A stretch of 64,000 nt of DNA from Echinarachnius parma (GCA_037951105.1 JBAMJV010007152.1:34112-98111); one strand, 5' to 3'. Shown: positions 52,101 through 59,771, counted from the stretch's first letter. Made by a program: numbers and translations. The notes: a model not told the origin generated them from the letters alone.

Positions 52101-55100
52101 CTATTTCTTGATATCAATAATTGAATTATTGATATATTCAGTTTAATTTTTGATATCAAGTATTACCAATACCGAAAAGTATTTCTTGATATCAAGAATG
52201 CATTTCTTGATATCGAGAATGCATTTCTTGATATCGAGAATGCATTTCTTGATATCGAGAATGCATTTCTTGATATCGAGAATGCATTTCTTGATATCAA
52301 GAATTTGATTTCTTGATATCAAGAATTGAATTCTTGATATCAAGAAATAGGAATAAATGTTAAAAACAGCTTGCCATTGATTTGTACCAATTCGTACTGC
52401 ATTCGTGGGTCTATTCGTGGGGATTCATGTTCAGTGTGACCACTCCTTTGTACATAGAATGTCGGGTATCATGTTTTCCAGTTAATACGGACAGTTATAA
52501 TGCACAATGTATGTGACAATGAGATATGGGCCCCGGTTGCAGAAAGACTTGCAATCAATTGTAAAGTTGCAATTAATTGCAAGTCAGAAAATATGCACAT
52601 TTGAGCCAATCAGATTAGCGTATGATTGGACTTTACAATCCATTGCATCTCTTTCTGCAACGGGGCGATGATGACATTTCAGATTTCATATCAGTTACAT
52701 GTTCATAGTCATACAAATTGTGTAAACACAGAATATAAAATATAAACATTCTAGTTAAATACAGACAGTAATTTGCTGAGTACTTCCTTTTTTATACCAC
52801 TTAACCTAAGTATAATTTTAAGAAAAGCAACAACAGTCAATTGCAACAAGAATGAGACATTATTTATACACCAAAGTCAAAAAACAAATGTAACAATTTA
52901 CAAATGAAACGGTTCTACATTAAATACATGTAGTTTTCCAGTTATCCTGGCAGTAATTTGCTCCTTCCTATTTAATAAACACAGTTACGTACATAATGAC
53001 CAGTGCTAAGGAAGTAAACGTGATAACCCAAGGACGATGAGATTTCTTTGAAAGCCGGCCATGACTCAGTGATACACATTTAAATGCTCTGCCTCGTCTG
53101 TCAAGTAAAATTCAAAAATTGGTGAAATCAAGCATCCAGCACTAACTTTTTTTGTCTGTACTGGCAACATTTGAAATGTACTTGCCCCAGTATAAAATGT
53201 ACTTGCCCTCTTACCATGAGATTTACACGTATGAAATTACATTGTTCGCTCATAGTTTATAACTTTAACAATGATTTAGTTGCCCGATCGGGCAAGCAAA
53301 CTAGACAATTTATACAATTTTACTTGCCCCAGGCAAGCAGGCAAGTCAGCTAGTGTCGAGCCCTGGGTGAAATGTTGGCGACCCAAATTACAGTCTATAC
53401 CTCTGTGCAACAAAGAAGGGCTTGACACTAGCACTTACCCAGAACAAGTAAAAATTGATGTCGGGCAAGTAAAAATTATATGGTCTAGTTTTGCTGCCTG
53501 ATCGGGCAACTGACATTTCTGCTCAACTGCAAGAGTAGAATGTACTTCCAAGGCTTAGATGTAAATCTCTTCTAGAAGGAAGTGGGCAAGTAATTTTCTG
53601 TTTGGGCAAGTACAATTTGGACATTCATTGTTCTGCTTGCCCGACCAGGCCAGTAAAAAAAAAATGACCGTGGAGGCTTGATGTACATGTGCAGTATGTC
53701 TTACAATACATTGCAGAGACCAGAGAGTGTGAAGTATAAGTACATTACTTACAAGTAAATCGAATTGAACTGAATTAAATTACATTGGATTGAATTACAC
53801 GATTTATTTCCAGTAAAATAAAACACGTTTTCGAATCGTGTGGAAGAGCCGCTAGAAGCCACTAGAAGCCAAAGTCAAAGACTTGTACATGTATGCAATT
53901 CATGTAACATTCAAGGGTGCTTGACTGCTTGTACACCATACGTGCATGGCACTTTATACATTGAAATTGTTATAATACTTGCATGCATGCTGTACATATT
54001 TCAATTCCATTAATTATGCAAATTTGGCAGTGTGGAGATTAAATTGTTATTCATATGCCCAGAGTAATTTACATGGTTTGGTTACCAAACAACACGCGGT
54101 TAAGGCCTTTTCTGTGTATGTGATCTACATCTATGCAAATTAAATGAAAGGAAATGAGGCATACGCTCATGTAGCATACAGATACTATGTTATAAATAAA
54201 TAATGTGTCCTTCAAGAAATTGTGAATTCTGTTTCATTGGAGAATTATTCATAGTCTTATTACGTTTGCTTCATTAGAATGCCTACTTCACGTGATTAAA
54301 GCACTGCATGTGGGCAAGTTGACAGCCTCTTTTTTTTCCCCCACAGAAGATACTGTAAACGTGGTAATGTTCGCGGTGCATTAATTTTCGCGGAATTCAC
54401 GCTGACATGCGCGATTTGCTCGGCCGCAAAATTAAAAACCCGCGAATGTGTTTCTGTATCGCTCAGCGCGAAATATTAATTGTGTGAAAATAACAAACTT
54501 TACAGAATTCGAGTAAAATATTGAAAATTCCCCCTGGAATACATGTTCCATTTTGATACATTTTTGCCATAATTAATTATCCCTTTAACATGTGCAAGAA
54601 GTTTATTGCTCGACACTAGCACTTGCCCTCTTGCCCAGGGCAAGTACACATTTGGGTGGGGCAAGTAAAATAACATAAATACCCAAGTTTGGTTGCCCGA
54701 TTGGGCAACTAAATTATTGGTCAACTATGAGAGAATAATAGAATTCCTTACGTTTAAATTTCTTCTAGAAGTAAGGGGGCAAGTAAACTTTCTGTTCGGG
54801 CAAGTAGAATTTAAAAAGTTATGATTTTACTTGCCTGAATGGACAACTCGGGTAAAATTTTTGTGTGGAGGCTTGGTTGTATCAGAGTCACATTTACTCT
54901 GTTCAATTATTCATGAAGAAAAATCAAACTTCAAACAGTGTCACAAAGTCAGTGTCAAAAAGAGTTCAACTTCAAGAGATGCAGAGAACATGAGTCATTC
55001 TACTCAAATTATAATATGTCACTACATGTAGGCGAATGCATGCACTAGAAAGCTCAGCACTTGTTTCTATGGAGGCTTAGTTATCAATGTCATGTGGTTA

Positions 55101-55381
55101 TTGTCAAGCCTCCAAACTACTTGCCCATTCCAGCGAGTCGAATCATGATTTTTCTAATTTTACTTGCCCAAACAAAAAAAATGACATGCCCAAAATAATG
55201 CAGTGTGCAACAATATCAACATTTATAGCGCTAGATAGTTTAATTTGCTAGGCAAATGTCTTGCTTGTTTCTAGATGAGATTTACCAGTAAGGAATACAC
55301 TTTTCTTTCACAGTTGAACAGTCGCCCAAACTAGACCATCTATGAAATTTTACTTGCCTGACATAAATTTTTACTTGGCCC

Positions 55382-55423
<42 letters not shown>

Positions 55424-58092
55424 CAAGAGCTAGTGTCGAGCCCTGTTATTGTGGTCAAACATTGATGAAACCATGGCAATGCTAATGTGAGGCACTATTG
55501 CCTTTTCCTCATTTTTTGGTTTGTATTTGTACATGAACAAATGTGAATCAAACACAAATAAAATGCATCTAAAATTCATGTATCCCACATATATACATGA
55601 CATATGACATGCACACACACAACATTTATGTCATGCACACACACACACACACACACACATGTACATGTACTATGGCAGACATTTTGCTTCTTCTTACTTC
55701 AAGGGAGGTTTTATACTTTATTTATAAATACTTAATTATATCTGAAACCATGGCAATGCAAATTCAATGCATACCCCCCCCCCCCCCCCCCATTTTTGTC
55801 AATCATACATGAATTATGTACATACTGTACATCTTGTATTCCTCATACAGTTGTCTCAATGAAGACTACCACATGCATGACATACAAAAAAGTGTACATC
55901 TTGTTCATACTGCTAGAGCAAGCCTCCAAACTCGTAACTGTTATCTGAACTGTAGCATCATCAATTTAGACATTTAACTTGCCCCAAACCCGATCAGGCA
56001 AGCAAACAACACAATTTATAAAAATTGTACTTGCCCGACATCAATTTTTACTTGCCCCGGGCAAGCGGGCAAGTGCTAGTGTCAAGCCCTGCCTAGGAGG
56101 TTATTACTTTTTTGTGGTAAAAAATACCAATTGATGAAACCACGATCATGCAGTGCATTCTTTCTTGTAAAACATCTTATTCATGTATCAATACTATGCA
56201 TCTGGTAATGTCTAGATGTCACTCGTTTCCATGTCAAATATCAGATACCATGTATGTACATGCAATACATTGAACAGTTTACTATCACTTTTAAAAGTTA
56301 TTCTCTATAACAGGAATCTATACAGACTCTATTCTAATTGCTTTTCTAAACTTTGGTAATTTAGCATTTAGCATTAATTAGCATTAAAGGACAATGAAAC
56401 CCAAGCAGATTATGAGGAATAATCTCTGAAAGTTAGAGCATATTTGGGCAAGAAACAAGAAAACTATGACTCTTTGAAGATGTCCATTTATTCCTATGGG
56501 GAACTCAAATTGGCAACGCACTCTGATAAGTGTGTGGACTACCTCCCCATATGTTTTGTACACAAATGTTCCCATTTTTACAGTTTTCTTCATAGTCATA
56601 CTTTTCCATTCCCCCAACTCATAATATGTTATGTACAAATGCATTCTACAAAACATAAGTTGAACTCAAACGAATGGTAAACATACATTTTAAGAAAATT
56701 GAACAAAATTGAAATTTTGTGTACAAAAAGTATGGGGAGTAGTCCACAACTTTGCCAGAGTGCGTTGCCAATTTGAGTCACTCGAAGAAATAAATGGCTC
56801 TATTCAAAGAGCCATATTTTTCTTATTTCTAGACTGATTGTGCTCAAATTTTCAGGGACTATTCATCCTATTTAGTGTCTTTAAATAGTGCATGCACCAA
56901 TTTGTCTGGATTTCATTGTCCTTTAATTCATTACATTGAACTATTATGTTTTGCAATATTATATTTTTCTCATGTCATAACTAGTGTCAGGCTTTCGTTT
57001 CACCAGTTTCTAATCTGCCTAGAGCTGCATTCATCATTCATACTATCCGCTTCTATAATACTTTTCCCTTCGTAATCTAGTAACCGTAATCTAGTAACTT
57101 TGTTACTGAGTAATATGTACACATGTATGTTAGATGGATGTTATATGGCCAAATAATGAGCGAAAATGCTAAGTGATATTCACTAACTCATTGCACCGAC
57201 TTTGTACACGGTTTTCACTATCCAGTGGATAGATTAACTTTCGGACTCTTCAATCGTAAAAATCTTTTTAACGAAAGGGGCATTAAAAAAAAACCTGTCC
57301 CATGCTTTATTGTTAATACGAAGACAACAAGGTATGAGAGAACCGCTAGAATTCCAATTAAGATTTGGACAATGTTATTTGAATAGATCTAGTAACATTG
57401 TCAACAATTCCTCGTAACTTAGTTTGAACTCTTGTAGTTTTCAGATACATGTACATTGTATTTGCATTACCAATAGAAGCATGTAACAGCTTTCATTTTT
57501 TGCAATTTCCCTTCCATTATGTATTAGATTAAGAACATACTGAAAGTATGTATGTAACACAGTAAGATGTATGATTGAAGTGTTCAGGGGATGTATTCTG
57601 AAAACAATTTTAAGCTAAAATTTATTGTATCTACATCATATCTACGTCACTAAAATATTACAATGTACTTAAGGAATAGCGATTTGCTAAAATATATTTT
57701 AGTGACGTAGATATGACGTAGATAAAATAAATGTTAACTTCAGAATACACCCCCAGATTTATAATTATCTATACTATAGGATAATTATAACTGTGTACAA
57801 CGTTAGTGCAATGAGTTACAAGCGAATATGACTTATCATTTTCGCTGATAGGTCATTATGGCCAAATTTCGCACATGTCAACAAAGTTACTAGATCCCTT
57901 TAATCTGTGCATAGCCAATATTGGCATGTTATGCACTATAGAAGTACTTTTTAATTATTTTGTTTTAATTATTATTATTATTATTGAATAATGTTTCTGT
58001 TCTCACCTTGGGTAATTTTGCTGTGGTGTCTCTTGCGTCCTGCCAAGAGGGAGAGCTCGAGAAGCACCACTTCTTGGTGCCGGGCCTTCCAC
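26428..58092 (-). CDS. EIF4G2: Eukaryotic translation initiation factor 4 gamma 2 (DAP5/NAT1/p97), 20 coding exons
   Basis: DAP5 is the eIF4G relative that lacks the eIF4E-binding part and drives non-canonical, cap-independent and uORF-linked initiation by binding eIF4A and eIF2 beta. Coding exons on the minus strand: 58007-58092 (from GTG), 46249-46371, 45862-45964, 45309-45419, 44051-44117, 42073-42165, 41173-41231, 40579-40689, 39751-39933, 38859-38982, 38057-38251, 37362-37787, 36234-36517, 35461-35772, 32386-32610, 31519-31824, 31095-31252, 28577-28785, 27287-27408, 26428-26499. All are GT-AG with consistent phase, totalling 1,122 codons plus TAA. The order is N-terminal leader, MIF4G (about 67-300), low-complexity middle (about 313-655), linker, MA3 (about 756-900), W2 (about 937-1122). 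Near-identical blocks to human DAP5 include ILNKLTPEKFDKLCLELLNV, GPGVI, NRxKERMxEILEGK and VNQWLTWL. Human is 907 aa; the excess is the Q/RGG region. Exon borders were placed by eye; the only weak donor is gttcg after 38057. Confidence 0.93.
26966..27270. mobile_element. MITE family C (ends GGGGGTGTTTCACAAAGAT)
   Basis: Inverted ends GGGGGTGTTTCACAAAGAT / ATCTTTGTGAAACACCCCC. Relatives are at about 2174-2395 and 47881-48206, with a fragment near 20492-20560. All share ATGGAAAGCCATTWGT-like internal text. This copy sits in the intron between EIF4G2 exons 19 and 20. Confidence 0.8.
27980..28470 (-). repeat. Tandem copies of the donor-side end of EIF4G2 coding exon 18
   Basis: Three imperfect copies, at about 27985-28065, 28180-28262 and 28387-28466, repeat the last part of exon 18 (minus sense CTTGCAGTCACAGTGCTACA through TTTCCTAAGG) and its donor. 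Two copies keep GTAAGAATTC exactly. They lie 3' of the true exon end (28577), spaced roughly 200 bp. Confidence 0.85.
28786..30810 (-). repeat. 184 bp tandem array of the acceptor-side part of EIF4G2 coding exon 18
   Basis: The acceptor of the true exon is at 28785, and the same junction recurs at 28969, 29153, 29337, 29521, 29705, 29889, 30073, 30257, 30441 and 30625. These are ten extra copies with an exact 184 bp step and few substitutions. A twelfth, decayed copy at 30801 is broken by a poly(G) run. Each unit has a pyrimidine tract, CTT(A/T)CAG|TGTGG, roughly 140 nt resembling the exon, and about 45 nt of intron. In the true frame the ten tandem copies hit TAG where the real exon has CAG (Gln). 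No donor site is evident in a unit. Confidence 0.95.
31260..31515. repeat. CAT/CCA triplet microsatellite (EIF4G2 intron)
   Basis: Long ATC/ACC runs fill the intron between coding exons 16 and 17. Asp-, Met- or Val-rich ORFs here are read from the repeat. Confidence 0.9.
31519..32610 (-). CDS. EIF4G2: EIF4G2 coding exons 15-16: MA3 domain
   Basis: Exon 15 (32386-32610, 75 codons) starts EELLKNYLQEKEEKDEEAFV and includes LQAPKRHVPALLSYVM and ALKKEGLITGNQFMD, matching human MRAPKHFLPEMLSKVI and LLKQEGIATSDNFMQ. Exon 16 (31519-31824, 102 codons) continues GFSAFLEGSKELESEVPLIK, then DIADPLENGAYYPLFLLTLQ and NKERMMEILEGK. MA3 is an atypical HEAT domain; in DAP5 it is not expected to bind eIF4A as strongly as in eIF4G1 (family knowledge). 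Exon 15 has duplicated acceptor-side halves upstream and donor-side halves downstream. The downstream intron begins with GAT/CAT triplet repeats. Confidence 0.94.
31965..32265 (-). repeat. Copies of the donor-side end of EIF4G2 coding exon 15
   Basis: Two decayed copies of the plus-strand block TGATGAGACCC...CTTGAGTGCTGC (the exon's last codons) lie downstream of the real exon. One still has the sequence for AACCAATTCATGGATTC but has lost the GT donor. Confidence 0.75.
32700..34128. mobile_element. Tandem-repeat element with GGAC microsatellite and terminal hairpin (EIF4G2 intron)
   Basis: An A/T-rich microsatellite is followed by units of about 158 bp (GGAGAAAAATTTCAAAATTC at 33280, 33438, 33596 and 33754, plus diverged units), a GGAC repeat (about 34020-34075) and the hairpin AGCTCATCGGGCCC...GGATGAGCT (34095-34127). 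Its plan mirrors 17579-18712 in the opposite orientation. Confidence 0.75.
34200..34770 (-). repeat. Tandem copies of the acceptor-side half of EIF4G2 coding exon 15
   Basis: Copies at about 34207-34284, 34386-34456 and 34548-34625, with a fragment near 34715-34765, repeat the minus-sense start GAAGAGCTGTTGAAG through CTCCAGGCTCCC, each preceded by an acceptor-like AG. Donor-side copies of the same exon lie near 31969-32040 and 32188-32262, 3' of the true donor. Confidence 0.85.
35145..35392. mobile_element. MITE family E, second copy (EIF4G2 intron)
   Basis: CTAGTCCCACTATAGCGTAT at the left and TTAGTGGGACTGATC at the right, with the same blocks in opposite orientation to 15951-16208. Confidence 0.75.
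35461..35772 (-). CDS. EIF4G2: EIF4G2 coding exon 14: proline-rich linker
   Basis: 104 codons, phase 0 at both ends. It begins INLRPSSNMMLKPQGPRFLP, comparable to human ISLRPAQSFLMNKNQVPKLQ. It goes through a P/S/G-rich stretch with two polyglycine runs and ends RKKQPSKEELLTSM, comparable to human KKPPPSKEELLKL just before MA3. Upstream in the intron lies a GATTT pentamer microsatellite (about 35786-35850). Confidence 0.9.
36234..38982 (-). CDS. EIF4G2: EIF4G2 coding exons 10-13: Q-rich and RGG-rich middle
   Basis: Exon 10 (38859-38982) carries GGMADLFLLDTM and exon 11 (38057-38251) continues SGRVGAGPGVISDELSPPP, matching human GLADMFGQMPGSG...GPGVIQDRFSP. The rest of exons 11 and 12 (37362-37787) is dominated by glutamine runs broken by Y, N, H, R and G. 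Exon 13 (36234-36517) has RGRGSGE, RDGRGGNRGGMGGNRGG and DKPYGGQQW. Several hundred residues of low complexity replace a shorter vertebrate linker. RGG and Q-rich tracts are typical of RNA-binding, condensate-forming segments; that role here is inference. Exon 11 ends at an unusual donor (gttcg), chosen because it keeps the frame. The exon 12 donor gtacag is preferred over a nearby gtaaga for the same reason. Confidence 0.85.
36580..36895 (-). repeat. Tandem copies of the acceptor-side half of EIF4G2 coding exon 13
   Basis: Two copies, about 36583-36715 and 36760-36893, repeat the exon start GGYNKPYYNK...NQEY. The nearer one keeps ctctgtag|GTGG and an open frame for a few dozen codons; the further one has lost part of the start. 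Confidence 0.8.
37146..37320. mobile_element. MITE family D, second copy
   Basis: ACAGTCAAACCTGTCATAGC at the left and CACACAGGTTTGACTGT at the right. Confidence 0.8.
38600..38848. mobile_element. MITE family H (ACTGTAAACGTGGTAAT)
   Basis: Inverted ends ACTGTAAACG / TTTACAGT with Chi-like GCGCGAAATATTAAT and AAATTAAAAACCCGCGAATG blocks. A second copy is at 54350-54507. Confidence 0.75.
39239..39632 (-). repeat. Copies of the donor-side end of EIF4G2 coding exon 9, separated by CAT/CCA microsatellites
   Basis: Minus-sense copies at about 39244-39328 and 39546-39632 encode NNWIPCHHQRCHGPHTIKQL-like variants of the exon end NNWIPRKHQTRHGPRTIRQL. One keeps a GTAAATC donor. Long CCA/CAT triplet runs border both. 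Confidence 0.85.
39751..46371 (-). CDS. EIF4G2: EIF4G2 coding exons 2-9: leader end and MIF4G domain
   Basis: Eight exons encode residues of about 29-312. Exon 2 reads KVPRWVPPSTTRRDE...IVFRRVRG, equal to human QKWIPARSTRRDD...IFRKVRG. Exon 3 holds ILNKLTPEKFDKLCLELLNV. Exon 4 has KALEEPKYSSMYAQLCRRL, exon 5 TFRRLLISKCQDEFENRSR, exon 6 LTPEEDDQRGQAKLKMLGNI, exon 7 ELGKLGMLHESILHRCIKQ, exon 8 GEKAEDLECLCKIITTVGGR and exon 9 QWMDQYFVRM...SRIRFMLQDC. These are the HEAT-type helices of MIF4G, which in this family bind eIF4A and RNA. Exons 6, 8 and 9 are each followed downstream by duplicated copies of their donor-side ends. The intron before exon 2 is about 11.6 kb and filled with transposons. 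Confidence 0.92.
40083..40475 (-). repeat. Copies of the donor-side end of EIF4G2 coding exon 8
   Basis: Clear copies at about 40083-40154 and 40401-40473 and a weaker one near 40240-40275 repeat the last roughly 65 nt of exon 8 with the CTAGGGTAAGG donor. They alternate with A/C-rich ACAAAC tracts. Confidence 0.8.
41310..41530 (+). pseudogene. LINE reverse-transcriptase C-terminal relic
   Basis: Two frames give KVEGARPRGRPPKRWMDCLK and, after a stop and frameshift, LARDRSEWQGITKSG. The RGRP..RW.D and A.DR..W motifs are typical of the end of non-LTR retrotransposon ORF2. Inserted antisense in an EIF4G2 intron. Confidence 0.7.
41580..42060 (-). repeat. Copies of the donor-side end of EIF4G2 coding exon 6 and adjacent intron
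   Basis: Segments at about 41650-41700 and 41750-41800 repeat the plus-strand block AACTGGATGTTTCCAAGCAT of the exon end. Intron sequence ATATTTTACAATRGAGTRGGAC recurs near 41708, 41900 and 42035. Confidence 0.7.
42632..43884. mobile_element. GCCCGATCGGGC-palindrome element (EIF4G2 intron)
   Basis: Repeated GGTGGCCCGGTCGGGCCAGT / TACTGGCCC blocks at both ends. Relatives are at 12915-13243 and, with TTGCCCGATCGGGCAA in place of GTGGCCC, at about 2561-2900, 53100-53675, 54607-54870, 55105-55445 and 55915-56094. Typical outer text is GGGCTCGACACT. Confidence 0.65.
44183..44347. mobile_element. MITE family D, third copy
   Basis: TAGTCAAACCTGTCATAGC at the left and CTATACACAGGTTTGAATGT at the right. 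Confidence 0.8.
44826..45250. mobile_element. MITE family B, third copy (EIF4G2 intron)
   Basis: Ends CTTTAAAGTGATCCACTAAC and GTTAATGGATCACTTTAA; internal GAGACTTCAATCATATACC. Confidence 0.8.
46073..46215. repeat. CAT triplet microsatellite (EIF4G2 intron)
   Basis: Near-continuous ATC repeats between coding exons 2 and 3. Confidence 0.9.
46745..47075 (-). pseudogene. LINE reverse-transcriptase C-terminal relic
   Basis: The minus frame reads VTGMLKQLEWESLADRRLNA, then RLSQFYLIHKGKSPV and RSSRRFTPDAYNVMESRTDR, ending after a frameshift in DKFKAALNK and a stop. This is the usual C-terminal region of non-LTR reverse transcriptases. It lies in EIF4G2 intron 1. Confidence 0.7.
47200..47353. mobile_element. 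MITE family F (TGGGCCCTGTTGCAGAAAGA)
   Basis: Near-perfect inverted ends; a relative is at 52528-52667 with the same GTTGCAGAAAGA / TCTTTCTGCAAC termini and AATTGTAAGTC-like interior. Confidence 0.85.
47881..48206. mobile_element. MITE family C copy with poly(G) end
   Basis: Same internal text as 26966-27270; the left terminus has become a run of more than 20 G. Confidence 0.7.
48489..49005. mobile_element. MITE family G (CGTGTATAAGACGCAC ends)
   Basis: Both termini carry ACCGTAAAACTCCGTGTATA in inverted orientation. The interior has a poly(T) run and AT-rich sequence, with no ORF. Confidence 0.85.
50131..51675. mobile_element. 1.5 kb element with eight GCGACGGGACGGAA motifs
   Basis: Inverted ends TGGGCCAAAGCCAAAAGTA / TACTTTTGGCTTTGGCCCA. 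The 14-mer is found forward at 50160, 50328, 50525, 50541 (one mismatch) and 51316, and inverted at 51128, 51147 and 51483. AT-rich otherwise; no ORF. Confidence 0.8.
52008..52448. mobile_element. Foldback element with central GATATC minisatellite
   Basis: Long inverted arms: GGAGTGGTCACACTGAACAC at the left and its imperfect reverse complement at the right, about 115 bp each. The centre has about seven units of ATTTCTTGATATCRAGAATG. Confidence 0.85.
52528..52667. mobile_element. MITE family F, second copy
   Basis: GGGCCCCGGTTGCAGAAAGA at the left and TCTTTCTGCAACGGGGC at the right. Confidence 0.85.
53100..56094. repeat. Cluster of TTGCCCGATCGGGCAA elements
   Basis: At least four to five related copies (53100-53365, 53418-53675, 54607-54870, 55105-55445, 55915-56094) carry ACTTGCCC, GGGCAAGTA and CTAGTGTCGAGCCCTG. 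One is interrupted by a run of about 40 C (near 55383). All are in EIF4G2 intron 1. Confidence 0.65.
54350..54507. mobile_element. MITE family H, second copy
   Basis: ACTGTAAACGTGGTAATGTT at the left, CAGCGCGAAATATTAATTG near the right. Confidence 0.75.
56386..56926. mobile_element. Foldback element (AAAGGACAATGAAA ends)
   Basis: AAAGGACAATGAAACCC at the left and GATTTCATTGTCCTTTA at the right. Internal inverted blocks include CCATTTATTCCTATGG-like and CTCAAATTGGCAACGCACTC. Confidence 0.75.
57585..57758. mobile_element. Short foldback MITE (TGTATTCTGAA ends)
   Basis: TGTATTCTGAA at the left and TTCAGAATACA at the right. The interior pairs CATATCTACGTCACTAAAAT with ATTTTAGTGACGTAGATATG. Confidence 0.85.
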
Positions 58093-58119
58093 CTTGCCCA
58101 GTTTACTGTGGACAGCCTC
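58007..58119 (-). CDS. EIF4G2: EIF4G2 coding exon 1 with GUG start
   Basis: The exon starts after a pyrimidine-rich acceptor (tttttgtctttag, ending at 58120) and ends at CCCAAG|gtgagaa. The last 2 nt complete a Ser codon with the next exon, giving QQNYPSQYSKNEQ, which parallels human APQHYPK. No ATG precedes it in frame within the exon. A GTG at 58090-58092 in the context AAGGTGG (A at -3, G at +4) begins VEGPAPRSGASR. It aligns with vertebrate DAP5, which starts at GUG as VESAIAEGGASR. I therefore place the start there; 58093-58119 is then 5'UTR. An unseen upstream exon with an in-frame ATG is the alternative. Confidence 0.75.
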
Positions 58120-58299
58120 CTAAAGACAAAAAGGGACCTCCTCTCTCTCGTTTCTCTCCTATGTTATATCTGTTCACATGCAATAAACCTGCGAGAAAAC
58201 AGACAAACAAGATGTTATTGAATGTTTAATTACACTATCTTCACTCACAGGCACAGTACGATCATTCTGTGGAGAACAGATTAACTAGAAGCTTGAAAA

Positions 58300-58580
58300 C
58301 TATCAAAGTGTCTTCCACCTTGCCCAGTTATTGTGGACAGCCTCTCAAAGACAAAAAGGGACCTCCTCTCTCTCGTTTCTCTCCTCTGTTTTATCTGTTC
58401 ACATGCAATAAACCTGCAAAGTGCAAGAACAAGATTATGAAAGAAAGTTATGATAGCTATCTCTAGAAAGTCAAAAGAAACATCACTTCTTGGAGCCGGG
58501 CCTTCCACCTTGCCCAGTTTACTGTGGACAGCTTCTCAAAGACAAAAAGGGACCTCCTCTCTCTCGTTTCTCTCTGTGTG
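58300..58580 (-). repeat. Copies of the acceptor-side half of EIF4G2 coding exon 1
   Basis: Two copies (about 58306-58420 and 58490-58580) upstream of the true exon repeat the tract GGTCCCTTTTTGTCTTTRAG, the exon start and the GTG region. The outer copy reads VEGPAPRSD then leaves the DAP5 frame. The inner copy reads VEDTLIVF. Both still carry a GTG at the start position. Confidence 0.85.
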
Positions 58581-59729
58581 AGAACATGATATTCAAAGAA
58601 AAAGTTTTAGAACAACAACAAAAATATAACTTATTGGTATCCCGTCTTGCCCCCTTTTCTGTGCATAACCTTGAACAAGAAAAAAGGGGGGGGGGGAATC
58701 CTCTCTATTGCACCTCTGCTTTGTTGATTTTAACTCACATTCAGTCAACCTGTGAAAATTAAAAAAATAAGGCGGGAGTCATTTAAATTTCTTTATTTTT
58801 TTGTAATTCTATACAAATGGAATTTCACCCTCGAAATCTTTTGTCTGCTAATTAAAGAATGTGAATGAGAGGAATCATTATGAGAAACAAACAAAAAAGA
58901 AAAAAAATTAGAGCAACAGAAAAGTTATAACATTAACAGTTTGAACTGTGTTTAGAATCATGCATGTCATTTGTGATTGACAATGACATCAGTTTGCGAG
59001 CTGCTGCCATTGCAAGTTGTTCAGGGATATTTTTACAAGCAAATGAAGTGGTTTTTTTTTTTACATTTCAACAGGGGTTACAAAAATATACAATTATAAA
59101 ACAGAAACTTAAACAAATCAAACTTAGCCTATGATGGCAAGGTGTAGTTAATTTGCTCCATCTTATCACTCAGCTCGGTAAGCCAAGAGTAAGACGAATG
59201 CATTGATCCCATTTCCATTTAGTTACAAGGCAATGGTAATGCGATGGACGCCAATGCATGCACATGCAGATTTATCTGTTGAGTTTCACATCTTCCATTT
59301 TAAGTGTATCAATTATATCAATATGAGTTTTTAAAATGTTTGACTCGATACTCTGTAACTCTTCGCACTGCAGCAGACCTGCGCTACGGTGTCCAGACAC
59401 TCACCCACATTGGCCACAATCGGCACAGCTCAGGAAAGGTCACCGTCTAGAGACTAGACTTTTAATCGTTAATCGGATAGTCCTATAGATTGAATTATTA
59501 CTAAGTTTCTGAAACTAGTAGTACTGTAGTAACACTAATAGTAACACATTTCACAATCACATTCACAGACTGACATACACAGACAGTTGGATCACATTTG
59601 CATTTATGTTCACAAGAGTAATGCTGTAACCGATCATCGGATCGGCATGCCGATCACGATCCGATCATACATGATCGGACCGTTTTTGCCGATTTCCGAT
59701 CATGCAGAAAAAATCGGAAGATCGGATCG

Positions 59730-59771
<42 letters not shown>

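Larger units (their letters stand above)
49740..53010. repeat. Diverged large tandem repeat in EIF4G2 intron 1
   Basis: The block TTTTCCAGTTAT...CTTCCT.TTTGT...ACATTGTACATGCA...ATCRATGC.C.CTTAGCAGGA recurs near 49900, 51810, 52480, 52750 and 52930, strongly diverged and interrupted by the elements at 50131-51675, 52008-52448 and 52528-52667. Confidence 0.6.
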
